Notes: generated from the sequence alone by a model not told the origin. A stretch of DNA of 34,575 bases from Actinomycetota bacterium (GCA_025355855.1 JANXYU010000004.1:1-34575), one strand, 5' to 3'; counted from the stretch's first letter, positions 16,442 through 24,376 are shown. Numbers and translations are program-made.

Positions 16442-17552
16442 TCAGGTTTCGCGTGCCTTGCAGGAGGGCATCAGAAACATTGATCCGACGACGGACGTCG
16501 ACGTCGTTGATTTCTTTCAATTTGTTTCTGAACCGTTCAATAAGTTAACCCAGACACTCTACGTGCAGTCGGTCCGCCGCCTGCCTGCGGGCTATGGCCT
16601 TTTCTATAAACGGACCGGCGATATCCTTCCTGATTCCATTTGGCAACGACAACTAAACCATCTTGGTAAAGAGCGTCTACTTGACTATCTAGCCAGACAC
16701 CGCCCTGACCTGATTGTTTGCACCTTTCCGACACCGGCAGGCGTACTATCTGAACTTAAAGAAGAAGGGCGCGTGCATGTTCCTGTTCATGTTGTGATCA
16801 CGGATTATGTTGTTCACAGTCAATGGATCCATCCTCATGTTGACCGGTATTATGTCGCCGACCCGAGTGTCGGAGCCGGGTTGGAAAGGCGCGGCATCGC
16901 GTCGGATAGGATAACCGCTACGGGCATACCAATCAGGCGGGAGTTTGCCAGACAGCGTGACCAGTCCGGGGCTCGCGCGACCCTTGGCCTAAGACAGGAC
17001 ATACCTGCCATTCTGGTCATGGCGGGGGCGTTCTCAATGTTAGGCGGGTTGCCAGAAATCGTCCGGGTTGTAGAGAGACTGGAAGTGCCGCATCAGACAA
17101 TCGTTATCGCCGGCCACAACAAGAAGTTAGAAAAGCGCCTGCAGACCATTACAGAAAAAGCTGTTTTCCCGGTTCGCGTTCTCGGATTCGTCGAGGATGT
17201 TAAAGCCTATATGGACGCGGCGGACCTTATTATTTCCAAGACGGGCGGAATTACCGTGGCTGAGGCGTTGGCCTGCGGGTTGCCCTTGGTTGCCTTCAAC
17301 GTTATTCCCGGACAAGAAGCGAGTAACTGCAAATTTCTCCTAAAGCAGGGCGCCGCTCGATACGCTCGCCAACCGGCTCAGCTGGAATCTGTTCTGCGCC
17401 ATCTCTTGAAAGAACCAGAAGTGCTGGACAAGATGTCTCGCGCCGCCGGCGGTTTAGCTCGTCCAACCGCCGCACTCGATGTCGCCTCCGAGATTCTAGA
17501 TACGGTGGCGGCCTACAGGCGGGATCTGTTCGTCGCAGACGAGACGGCATGA
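16383..17552 (+). CDS. MGDG-synthase/UgtP-like glycosyltransferase, copy 2
   Basis: A paralogue of the previous gene with the same layout: ILSASYGAGHNQVSRAL near the start, VDFFQFVSEPFNKLTQ, and the donor motif ISKTGGITVAEALACGLPL followed by VIPGQEASNCKF. I chose the ATG at 16383, preceded by GGTGAG. A GTG at 16374 with AAGGGG upstream is the alternative. The gene overlaps copy 1 by 59 nt and overlaps the next gene by 4 nt. Two sequential sugar transfers on one lipid are a plausible inference. Confidence 0.85.
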   Translation: MPRQIKRVLILSASYGAGHNQVSRALQEGIRNIDPTTDVDVVDFFQFVSEPFNKLTQTLYVQSVRRLPAGYGLFYKRTGDILPDSIWQRQLNHLGKERLLDYLARHRPDLIVCTFPTPAGVLSELKEEGRVHVPVHVVITDYVVHSQWIHPHVDRYYVADPSVGAGLERRGIASDRITATGIPIRREFARQRDQSGARATLGLRQDIPAILVMAGAFSMLGGLPEIVRVVERLEVPHQTIVIAGHNKKLEKRLQTITEKAVFPVRVLGFVEDVKAYMDAADLIISKTGGITVAEALACGLPLVAFNVIPGQEASNCKFLLKQGAARYARQPAQLESVLRHLLKEPEVLDKMSRAAGGLARPTAALDVASEILDTVAAYRRDLFVADETA

Positions 17553-18085
17553 GCGTCCTGGCCCGGTTTATCCTGACTCCTTGGGAGAAGCTTTATTCGA
17601 GAATCGCTCGGGAGCGAACGGTGACCGGTGGTCCGGGTATTGGGGCCGTTTCACTCCACCCGCACCACGGTGCCCCAGTCTCTCTCTCCGATGGTTCTGT
17701 AATCTCCGCGGGTGATCAGATTCTGGAACTTCACCTGATAAACTACCGGTTGCGTGAGGTCATGCAGTTAGGAGATTCTCTCGCTTCCAATGAGCTGACA
17801 TTACTGCGGCAAGAATACGCGGCGCTAGCTCGGTTGGCGCAATGCGGCGAGATTCCTGACTTTAAGGCGGTCTATGGTATGACACTGCTCAGCCCACTGG
17901 TAAGAAGGCTGGGGTTTGAGGTTTTTCCGGCCCCGCCGACGCTGGGTAACCGGCTGATTGCCGCCTGGCAAGACGTTCTGCGACGGGCCTTCTATTCAAC
18001 CGGCCGGACGGGCAAGAACAAGCGGTCGCTGGTTATCTACTGGATGCCTAAGGCTACGCTGATCGATTTATTCGGCAGCGCCTAA
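17549..18085 (+). CDS. YkoP-like protein of unknown function
   Basis: A 178-aa protein without a signal peptide. Features include FILTPWEKLYSRI at the start, ISAGDQILELHLINYRL, then FKAVYGMTLLSPLVRRLGF and a C-terminal YWMPKATLIDLFG. This resembles the YkoP-type domain found beside polysaccharide deacetylases and MGDG-synthase-like enzymes (ykoN-ykoP in Bacillus). The ATGA overlap with copy 2 of the glycosyltransferases means it is co-expressed and likely acts in the same lipid-glycosylation step. The assignment is from memory of the family and is moderate. Confidence 0.5.
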   Translation: MSVLARFILTPWEKLYSRIARERTVTGGPGIGAVSLHPHHGAPVSLSDGSVISAGDQILELHLINYRLREVMQLGDSLASNELTLLRQEYAALARLAQCGEIPDFKAVYGMTLLSPLVRRLGFEVFPAPPTLGNRLIAAWQDVLRRAFYSTGRTGKNKRSLVIYWMPKATLIDLFGSA

Positions 18086-18094
18086 CCCTTCGGG

Positions 18095-19237
18095 TCAGCG
18101 CTTCATGAATAAATTGGCGATCGGCCCACGCGTGACACGCAAAGCCCTTTGGGGACAAAGCTCGATGCAGCAGAAGCACCGGATGCACTTATCGTAATCA
18201 AAGACGGGCTTGCCGTCGACTACTTGCACCGCTCCAACCGGGCAGGGTTTCGGACAGTGGCCGCAACCGGTGCATGCGTCCGGCATCAATTCCGGCCGTT
18301 CCTGGCGCAGAAACCAACCGCTGACCGTCTGACCGATAGACGGCACGTGAAATCGTTTCGTTTGGCCGGCCATTTCTCCAACAACGACGTCCAGCGGTTC
18401 ACCGACGATTTCGATTTGTGCGATATCGTTAACCCCCAATCCGCGGCGTCCGGCGTTAACCAGTATTGGCACGGTTTTTGGGTCTATGCCTAAGATAAGT
18501 GCCGCGACCGTGTCTAGTGCGACGCCGTCGCGGCTGGCCAGGATTAATCCCGGCCAGATTCTATCCTGTTCCCGCCAACGGCCGCCCAAGCCGACGACGG
18601 CATCCATGACACAGAGCCGCGGTCGCAAAACACTATAAATATCAACGATCAGGGCGGCGAACTTATCGTGAGTCGTTCCCAGAGCGTGGTAAGCGCTCTT
18701 GGTGCCGCCCGGCACGGTCCCGAAGAGATTCTTCACGGCACCGGTGGTCTTGGTAAGGATATGGGTTTTTAGTTTAGGGGCGTCAATGATGAGATCAGCC
18801 TCTACTGCCGGGCGGGCCAAGAAAGCTTCTGTTAGAACCTCAGCTGATGGAATCGGCACACGCGTCGGCTCCAGGCCATCAAAGCTAACCACGCAGGCCC
18901 CCTGCCGATCACAGGCGTCGCGTATTCCGGTCGTCTGTAGAGCTCGTTCCGTCGCTCCGTGCCAGCGCAGACCGGACGCGTCCCCTACCGTAACGGTCGC
19001 GCCGCGTTCCACCGCCAACTTGATCAGCGCTTCAGTAACCCGGTAATCGGTCGTATTGCCGGACTCTCCATCGCTGGTTTCTACTAAGTTGGGTTTAACC
19101 AAAACCTTCTTATCGGCGCCCAGTTCGTCCAACACAGCTAGGCCGTCACACAAAGCTACGGCCTGCCGTACAGCGGTTTCGACGCCTGAATAGTCGATCG
19201 GGGTGCGGACGATCGCAACCTTCGCTTTAAGACTCAT
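18095..19237 (-). CDS. DUF362 protein fused to a 2x[4Fe-4S] ferredoxin domain
   Basis: The 380-aa protein has the DUF362 domain (KVLVKPNLVE, ATVTVGDASG, ADLIIDAPKLKTHILTKTTG, AVKNLFGTVPG). A C-terminal bacterial ferredoxin domain follows, with CTGCGHCPKPCP and CIRCFCCIELCP, each CxxCxxCxxxCP for one [4Fe-4S] cluster. The role is an iron-sulfur electron-transfer or reductase component of unknown partner. An ATG with TAAGG 5 nt upstream was preferred over a TTG at 19255. The gene overlaps the DUF166 gene by 11 nt and ends the redox operon. Confidence 0.88.
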   Translation of the reverse strand: MSLKAKVAIVRTPIDYSGVETAVRQAVALCDGLAVLDELGADKKVLVKPNLVETSDGESGNTTDYRVTEALIKLAVERGATVTVGDASGLRWHGATERALQTTGIRDACDRQGACVVSFDGLEPTRVPIPSAEVLTEAFLARPAVEADLIIDAPKLKTHILTKTTGAVKNLFGTVPGGTKSAYHALGTTHDKFAALIVDIYSVLRPRLCVMDAVVGLGGRWREQDRIWPGLILASRDGVALDTVAALILGIDPKTVPILVNAGRRGLGVNDIAQIEIVGEPLDVVVGEMAGQTKRFHVPSIGQTVSGWFLRQERPELMPDACTGCGHCPKPCPVGAVQVVDGKPVFDYDKCIRCFCCIELCPQRALRVTRGPIANLFMKR

Positions 19238-19994
19238 CGTTTTCCTTACTGTCAACTTTAATATCGGCGGCCGCTATGGCGGCACGCAACGCGCCGATCA
19301 GTATATGACCCGCGGCGTGTTGCATGTTGTCGTTGAAATCCGGGTCAAAGGCCATGCTGGCTCGGCAGGGATAGCTTCCCCAGTATTTAGCCGCCCACCA
19401 CTCGAGCTTGTCATCGACTGCTTTTCCGGTCAGATTTTGCGCGACATAATACGTGTCGCCGCAAGGAGCCGACCGAACGACGTCCACCGCGACGACCACG
19501 TTATCGCGAACAGTGACGGTCATCTCCGGGCGACCGATTTTCAGATCACGCATCATCGCTGTTATCGTGGGCCGGGAGGGGTCCTCAACAAGGGAACAGA
19601 AAGGTTTTGGAAAGGCGGCTTCCAAGCCGGCGACAGCGCAGCGCCGGGCTACCTCGTCCCGGGACCATGGCGTTGTCCAGGCCGGATCTTCGCGCGGTAC
19701 GACAATAGCTTGCCCGCCTGCCGCCGCCGCGACCGACGGCAGTTCCAGCAGAATCTCCTCGTGGATATTGATAGCGATCATAACGTCGTGCGGCACAATC
19801 AGGTCCGGCAAGTAGGCGACTGGATCATCCAGATATTCCGGTAGAATGGCTGGGTGTGTGATGGTCTGAACAATGTAATCACCCCAGTGCGACGCGAATC
19901 CGGCGGCGTAAGCATTGTCGAAAGAGAGATCGAAGGGCGCAGGTGGGCGCGCTGTGTCACCGTCGCTCATAACTAGGATAAGTCGGGTCGGCAT
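19227..19994 (-). CDS. DUF166 family protein
   Basis: The 255-aa protein has features of the DUF166 family, found mainly in methanogens and some anaerobes. These include ASHWGDYIVQT, THPAILPEYLDDPVAYLPD, IAINIHEEILLELP, then APCGDTYYVAQNL and WWAAKYWGSYPCRASM near the end. Cys residues in CGDTYY and YPCRAS, plus others at RRCAV and KPFCSL, may be redox or metal ligands. The family was once mislabelled thymidylate synthase, and its function is unknown. It starts 7 nt after trxB, which places it downstream of a thioredoxin-type reductase. Confidence 0.7.
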   Translation of the reverse strand: MPTRLILVMSDGDTARPPAPFDLSFDNAYAAGFASHWGDYIVQTITHPAILPEYLDDPVAYLPDLIVPHDVMIAINIHEEILLELPSVAAAAGGQAIVVPREDPAWTTPWSRDEVARRCAVAGLEAAFPKPFCSLVEDPSRPTITAMMRDLKIGRPEMTVTVRDNVVVAVDVVRSAPCGDTYYVAQNLTGKAVDDKLEWWAAKYWGSYPCRASMAFDPDFNDNMQHAAGHILIGALRAAIAAADIKVDSKENDES

Positions 19995-20001
19995 AGTCGT
20001 T

Positions 20002-20907
20002 TCACACCAGGTAGAGGAGGTAATCGTAGGCGGTCAGCGCAGCGCGTGCGCCGTCCCCGGCGGCTATGATGATCTGCTTGGCCGGCTCGTCAGTAACGTC
20101 ACCGGCGGCAAAAATGCCCGGCCGGCTGGTCCGGCCCGACCGGTCGACGACAATTTCCCCGGTCTCGTTCAGCTTGACCAAGCCTTTTACAATGGCGGAG
20201 TTGGGGGTCAGGCCGATTTCGACGAACACGCCTGTTACCGCCAGTCGACGCGGCCGGCCGTCCGCGTTAATATCTAATGATTCCAATAAGATATCGCCGT
20301 CTATTCCGGTGACTGTAGTGCCTGTCAGCACCTCGACATTCTTATGGTCATAAACTTTATCTTCTAAAACTTCATCGGCGGTCAGTTCTGGGTCCGATTC
20401 GATCAAATAGACTTTAGCCGCGATATCAGCCAACTGAAGAGCCGCTTCCACCCCGGAGTTCCCACCACCAACAACCGCTACGTCGGATCCCGCGAACAGC
20501 GGGGCGTCACATGTGGCGCAATAGGTAACGCCGCGCCCGCGAAACTTGTCTTCGCCCGATACGCCCAGCTGGCGCGGCGATTTGCCCGTCGCGATAATTA
20601 TTGTGTGGGCCTGGTGTTTATGGCCGTCGCCGTCTTCGACTGCCCAGCCGTCGCGGCTGTCTACGATAGTTGCGGCGGTTTTGTAAACCATGTCAACTTT
20701 GAAATTCTTAAGATGTTTCTCGAACTTGTCGACCAGGTCGCTGCCCTTAATGTAATCAAAACCCAAATAATTCTCGATCCCTCCGCTCCACAGAGTCTGG
20801 CCGCCGACATCGGTCGTCAGGACTTTGACGTTCAACTGTTTGCGCGCACAGTAAATGGCTGCGGTCATGCCGGCCGGTCCGGCGCCCAATATGATTACAT
20901 CGTTCAT
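20002..20907 (-). CDS. trxB: Thioredoxin reductase-like FAD/NAD(P) disulfide reductase
   Basis: The 301-aa flavoprotein has the FAD motif GAGPAGMTAAIYCARK, the redox-active motif CATC (Cys130 and Cys133), the NAD(P) motif VVGGGNSGVEAALQLAD and the C-terminal FAD motif GIFAAGDVTDEPAKQ. It would move electrons from NAD(P)H to a thioredoxin- or glutaredoxin-like partner. The immediate upstream gene is a candidate selenocysteine glutaredoxin, 19 nt away in the same operon. That resembles the glutaredoxin-like/TrxB-like pair Cp9/Cp34 of Clostridium pasteurianum. The SD is GAGGCAGG right before the ATG. Confidence 0.93.
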   Translation of the reverse strand: MNDVIILGAGPAGMTAAIYCARKQLNVKVLTTDVGGQTLWSGGIENYLGFDYIKGSDLVDKFEKHLKNFKVDMVYKTAATIVDSRDGWAVEDGDGHKHQAHTIIIATGKSPRQLGVSGEDKFRGRGVTYCATCDAPLFAGSDVAVVGGGNSGVEAALQLADIAAKVYLIESDPELTADEVLEDKVYDHKNVEVLTGTTVTGIDGDILLESLDINADGRPRRLAVTGVFVEIGLTPNSAIVKGLVKLNETGEIVVDRSGRTSRPGIFAAGDVTDEPAKQIIIAAGDGARAALTAYDYLLYLV

Positions 20908-20926
20908 CCTGCCTGCCTCGTGTCGT

Positions 20927-21166
20927 CTATTTCAGAGCGGTTTTAATCTTGTCTCGATCGAAGCCAACAATAATCGTACCGGCGACGTCAAGCACCGGCA
21001 CCGTTAGTTGATTCGATTTCTTGATCATCTCATGCAGAGCGTCACGGTCGGCGGTTACATCATGATCGGCGAAGGCAATGCCCTGTTCTGTCAGCCAATC
21101 CTTGGCTTGGTGGCAATAGGGTCAGGTCGGCGTGGAGTAAACGATTACTTGCTTAACCGCAGTCAT
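20927..21166 (-). CDS. Glutaredoxin-like selenoprotein candidate (UPYC motif, in-frame TGA)
   Basis: The reading frame begins at ATG 21166 with a perfect AGGAGGT SD 7 nt upstream and ends at TAG 20929-20927, giving 79 codons. Codon 15 is TGA (21124-21122). Around it the protein reads VIVYSTPT-U-PYCHQAKDWL, where the normal redox site is C-P-Y-C, so TGA stands exactly at the first catalytic Cys. The rest is a complete glutaredoxin fold: VTADRDALHEMIKKSNQLTV with the TVPVLDV cis-Pro strand, then GTIIVGFDRDKIKTAL. A SECIS-like hairpin follows the TGA. Both flanks of the TGA are conserved-looking protein, so neutral decay is unlikely, but a nonsense mutation cannot be excluded without other genomes. 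The likely partner is the adjacent TrxB. Confidence 0.82.
21093..21107 (-). promoter_or_regulatory. SECIS-like hairpin for UGA decoding
   Basis: In the mRNA, AGCCAA pairs with UUGGCU (6 bp) around a GGA loop. The loop starts 20 nt after the UGA and begins with G. This fits the published bacterial SECIS model: apical loop 3-14 nt with a G in its first two positions, placed about 16-37 nt from UGA. SelB would bind this element. It lies inside the coding sequence. Confidence 0.65.
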
Positions 21167-21181
21167 TTCGCGTACCTCCTC

Positions 21182-21919
21182 TTATTGTCCAAGTAGGTTA
21201 AATGCCGTATAAATCAAGCCGGTGCAGAATAGGCCGGTGAGCAGGCCGACAAAATGCCATTTGATGTCGTTGGGTGTGTTTTTGTCATTTAGACCCAAAA
21301 TAAAAGGCAGATAGAACAATAAGAAGCCGGCGGCCGCCGCGTACGCGAAGGGAACGAATACATCAAGCGAGCCAAGAGCGGGCATATTAAACCCGATCAA
21401 GGCGGGTACCGTAGCCGTGGCTCCCAAACCCGCCACCAACAACCAGCTAGGCTGCGCGTTAAGTAGCAGGGCGCCAATCGCCAGACCCTCTAAAAGGAAG
21501 AAAACGGCCAGTAGGATGCCCGGGCCGGCCGTGACGTTGAGGATGCCGCTCGAAACCTCGTTTCCTACGGTCAGGGCGAACCCTAGATTGAACAGGCCGA
21601 GCGCTACGGCTAGGATTACGGAACGGCGCCTCTCCCCGACCACGAATATCATAATCAACGGTGTCGCAAAGATGGCCGCGAGCGCAAGTATCGTAAAGAC
21701 CCAGGGGTTGGCGAAAATGCCGCCGGCAAATGTACTGGACTGGAATAACTCCGCCATTCGTCCAATGACGCCCGATATTGTTGAGATGATAAAAAATAGC
21801 ACACTGCCGGCGGCGAAGGCGTTGATTACCAACACGACGCGCTTCGGTAAGTCTTTGGCCAGATAAACAGCCAGTCCTAAAAAGATGGCAATGACAGTAA
21901 GTTGGGCTACGGGGTTCAT
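21182..21919 (-). CDS. Multi-pass membrane protein, ZIP-transporter-like
   Basis: The protein has 245 residues and about eight membrane helices. The segment GLFNLGFALTVGNEVSSG sits where ZIP metal transporters have their HNxPEG motif, and FFLLEGLAIGALLL resembles the next ZIP helix. However, the metal-binding His residues are absent; the only His is close to the C-terminus (KWHFVG). It may be a ZIP-fold protein with another role. The ATG at 21919 has a TATGCT -10 ending 7 nt upstream and a TTGACG -35, so the message is probably leaderless. The GTG at 21925 is less likely. It is first in the redox operon, 15 nt before the glutaredoxin start. Confidence 0.6.
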   Translation of the reverse strand: MNPVAQLTVIAIFLGLAVYLAKDLPKRVVLVINAFAAGSVLFFIISTISGVIGRMAELFQSSTFAGGIFANPWVFTILALAAIFATPLIMIFVVGERRRSVILAVALGLFNLGFALTVGNEVSSGILNVTAGPGILLAVFFLLEGLAIGALLLNAQPSWLLVAGLGATATVPALIGFNMPALGSLDVFVPFAYAAAAGFLLFYLPFILGLNDKNTPNDIKWHFVGLLTGLFCTGLIYTAFNLLGQ

Positions 21920-21925
21920 AGACAC

Positions 21926-21955
21926 AGCATAATCGTGCCAAGTTCATAGCGTCAA
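21926..21955 (-). promoter_or_regulatory. Promoter of the redox operon
   Basis: On the minus strand TTGACG (21955-21950) and TATGCT (21931-21926) are 18 bp apart. The start site would fall on the ATG at 21919. Confidence 0.6.
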
Positions 21956-21967
21956 GGCGGCCGCTCG

Positions 21968-21976
21968 TGCTAAAAT
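21968..21976 (+). promoter_or_regulatory. Extended -10 promoter for hypCDE
   Basis: TGC followed by TAAAAT (21971-21976) is an extended -10 with a TG at the correct position. No good -35 is seen. The start site would be near 21983, giving a leader of about 30 nt that contains the hypC SD. Confidence 0.5.
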
Positions 21977-22014
21977 CTTCGTTACACGTGTTACTAAAAG
22001 GAGGGCTTGCGTCA

Positions 22015-22260
22015 ATGTGTCTTGGAGTACCCGGTAAGGTTATCACGGTTAAAGATGACTGGATCGCCGAGGTGGATATCAGCGGTGTCGTTATTGACGT
22101 TGGGCTGCAGTTTACCCCCGAAGCTAAGGTGGGCGACTACGTTTTGGTCCACACCGGCTACGCTATGCACGTCATGGACGAAGCCGAGGCCATGGAGACC
22201 CTAAAGCTGCTCGAGGAAATGGGCGCGGCTGCGGAATTGCCTGATGGTCAAATATCTTAG
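22015..22260 (+). CDS. hypC: Hydrogenase maturation chaperone HypC
   Basis: A small 81-aa OB-fold chaperone beginning MCLGVPGKV, whose Cys2 is essential for carrying the Fe(CN)2CO unit to HypD and the hydrogenase large subunit. The ATG at 22015 is fixed by Cys2 and by AAGGAGG about 10 nt upstream; the open frame upstream to 21967 is not coding. It overlaps hypD by 17 nt. Confidence 0.95.
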   Translation: MCLGVPGKVITVKDDWIAEVDISGVVIDVGLQFTPEAKVGDYVLVHTGYAMHVMDEAEAMETLKLLEEMGAAAELPDGQIS

Positions 22261-23350
22261 CGAGTTCCGCGACCCCGATCTTGCCGCCGGAATTCTACGC
22301 CGCCTAGCCAAGGTCTCGACACGTCCGGTCAGTTTCATGGAAGTCTGCGGCACTCATACCGTTTCCATTAGCAAGAACGGTCTCCGCCAGGCAGTTCCCG
22401 AAAACATTCGGTTACTCTCAGGTCCCGGTTGTCCCGTCTGCGTAACGGCCAACGCCGATATCGACAAAATGATCGCGATAGCGGCGCAACCCGACGTCAT
22501 TTTGACAACTTTCGGGGATATGATTAAAGTCCCGGGATCATACTCCTCTCTGGCCAAAGAAAAAGCGACAGGGTCAGACATTCGAATCGTCTATTCGACC
22601 CGGGACGCTGTGAAACTCGCTCAAGAAAACCCAGACAAACGTGTCGTCTTTTATGGTGTCGGTTTCGAGACCACGACCCCGACGGTGGCTATGTCCATCC
22701 TGGACGCGCAGCAGAAGAATGTCAGCAACTATAGCGTTCTATCTGTTCACAAAGTTGTCCCCCCGGCCATGAAGGCCCTGCTCGATCTGGGCGAGGTTAC
22801 TCTCGATGGTTTTATTTGTCCCGGGCACGTTTCCGTTGTCATTGGGACACGGCCGTATGAGTTCATTCCCAGGGACTATGGGATTCCCTGCGTCGTCACC
22901 GGTTTTGAGCCTCTTGATATTCTTGAGGGCATATTGATGCTGGTCGAACAGGTCGAACGGGGTGAAGCTAAGGTTGAAAACGCCTACAAGCGGCTGGTCA
23001 CCACTGAGGGAAACGAAATCGCTATGGAAACGATCCACAAGGTCTTTGAGCCGGGCGACGCCGACTGGCGAGGCATCGGTGTTATTCCGGGCAGCGGTCT
23101 GAATATCCGGGAGGAATTCGCCGATTTCGACGCGGCCCGATTATTCGCCGAGGTCGAGGTGCCGCCAGTTAAGGAGCATAAAGGGTGCCGTTGCGGCGAA
23201 GTGCTGCGCGGTGTTATCTACCCGTACGATTGCGGTCTCTTCGGCAAAGCCTGCGTCCCCGAGCATCCTATTGGACCATGCATGGTTTCAGGTGAAGGCA
23301 GCTGCGCCGCCTACTACCGCTACGATGAAAAACCAAGGACCGGTGCTTGA
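22244..23350 (+). CDS. hypD: Hydrogenase formation protein HypD
   Basis: This 368-aa iron-sulfur protein assembles the Fe(CN)2CO moiety with HypC. Conserved motifs are MEVCGTHTVSISKNGLRQ, LSGPGCPVCVTANADIDKM, GFETTTPTVA and FICPGHVSVVIG. The C-terminal Cys set, in KGCRCGEVLRG, YPYDCGLFGKAC and GPCMVSGEGSCAAYYRY, provides [4Fe-4S] ligands and a thioredoxin-like disulfide. The start overlaps hypC by 17 nt, with translational coupling likely. Confidence 0.97.
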   Translation: MVKYLSEFRDPDLAAGILRRLAKVSTRPVSFMEVCGTHTVSISKNGLRQAVPENIRLLSGPGCPVCVTANADIDKMIAIAAQPDVILTTFGDMIKVPGSYSSLAKEKATGSDIRIVYSTRDAVKLAQENPDKRVVFYGVGFETTTPTVAMSILDAQQKNVSNYSVLSVHKVVPPAMKALLDLGEVTLDGFICPGHVSVVIGTRPYEFIPRDYGIPCVVTGFEPLDILEGILMLVEQVERGEAKVENAYKRLVTTEGNEIAMETIHKVFEPGDADWRGIGVIPGSGLNIREEFADFDAARLFAEVEVPPVKEHKGCRCGEVLRGVIYPYDCGLFGKACVPEHPIGPCMVSGEGSCAAYYRYDEKPRTGA

Positions 23351-23351
23351 C

Positions 23352-24365
23352 ATGGCCGACGATAGGGTTCTGCTGGCGCACGGCAGCGGCGGGAAGGTCT
23401 CGCATCGTCTGATTGACGAGGTCTTTATGAAGGTTTTCACCGATCCCATTCTTAACCGCCAGGATGACGCGGCGGTTGTGCCAGGCGGCGAGAAATTAGC
23501 CTTTACGACCGATTCTTATGTCGTCAAGCCGATATTCTTCCCCGGCGGTGACATCGGCAAGCTGGCGGTTTGCGGTACGGTAAACGATTTATCCATGAGC
23601 GGCGCCGTCCCTAAATATATCAGCGCGGCCTTTGTGATCGAGGAAGGCTTCGCCTTCGCGGAACTATATAGGGTTGTCGAATCAATGGCGGCCGCGGCTG
23701 AGGAAGCCGGTGTGGCCATTGTCACCGGCGATACGAAAGTCGTTGAACGCGGTAGTGCCGACCAAATATTCATTAATACAGCCGGGGTCGGTATTATGCG
23801 TCCTGACGTCGACATCGCGGCCTCTAACCTTCGTCCCGGCGACGCGGTTATCATCTCCGGCAGTATTGGGGACCACGGGGTAGCGGTCATGTCGACTCGA
23901 GAAGGACTGTCTTTCCGGACGGCGATCGAGAGCGATTGCGCCCCGCTGAACGCCTTGATCGCCGCGGTTATTGATAGCGGCGCGGAAGTACATGCTTTAC
24001 GCGATCCCACCCGAGGCGGTTTGGCCAGCACTCTGAACGAATTCGCGGCGCAATCCGGTGTAGTCGTCGCTATCGACGAAAAACACGTTTTGATTGCCGA
24101 CCAGGTCGCCGGCGCGTGCGAGATGCTAGGCCTCGATCCTTATCAGGTCGCCAACGAGGGCAAGGTTGTCGCGGTCGTTGCGGCCGCCGACGCTGAAAAG
24201 ACAGTAGCCGCGATGCGCACATCACCCTATGGCCGAGAGGCTCGAATCGTCGGCGCGATCGCCGAGGCCCCCGACGGCAAACCCCGAGTCACGTTAAAAA
24301 CGACCGTCGGCACAACCAGAATCCTGGACATGTTGGTCGGCGAACAGTTGCCGCGCATCTGTTAG
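23352..24365 (+). CDS. hypE: Hydrogenase maturation dehydratase HypE
   Basis: HypE dehydrates its own C-terminal thiocarboxamide, installed by HypF, to a thiocyanate that donates CN to iron. The N-terminal motif LLAHGSGGKVSHRLIDEVF and the ATP-binding DDAAVVPGGEKLAFTTDSYV are present. It ends in the obligatory PRIC with the acceptor Cys as the last residue. The ATG at 23352 lies one base after the hypD stop. Upstream in-frame ATG and GTG codons at 23325 and 23343 are less suitable. The length of 337 aa is normal. This is the last gene of the hypCDE cluster. Confidence 0.96.
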   Translation: MADDRVLLAHGSGGKVSHRLIDEVFMKVFTDPILNRQDDAAVVPGGEKLAFTTDSYVVKPIFFPGGDIGKLAVCGTVNDLSMSGAVPKYISAAFVIEEGFAFAELYRVVESMAAAAEEAGVAIVTGDTKVVERGSADQIFINTAGVGIMRPDVDIAASNLRPGDAVIISGSIGDHGVAVMSTREGLSFRTAIESDCAPLNALIAAVIDSGAEVHALRDPTRGGLASTLNEFAAQSGVVVAIDEKHVLIADQVAGACEMLGLDPYQVANEGKVVAVVAAADAEKTVAAMRTSPYGREARIVGAIAEAPDGKPRVTLKTTVGTTRILDMLVGEQLPRIC

Positions 24366-24376
24366 CCCCCTTTTTG

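Noticed and set aside
20927-21166. Pseudogene or frameshifted glutaredoxin
   Set aside because: The frame is unbroken except for one TGA at the catalytic Cys, the SD is perfect and a SECIS-like hairpin is present. Random decay would not choose this codon.
21967-22014. Extended hypC start
   Set aside because: HypC requires Cys at position 2, which only the ATG at 22015 provides; the SD also fits that codon.
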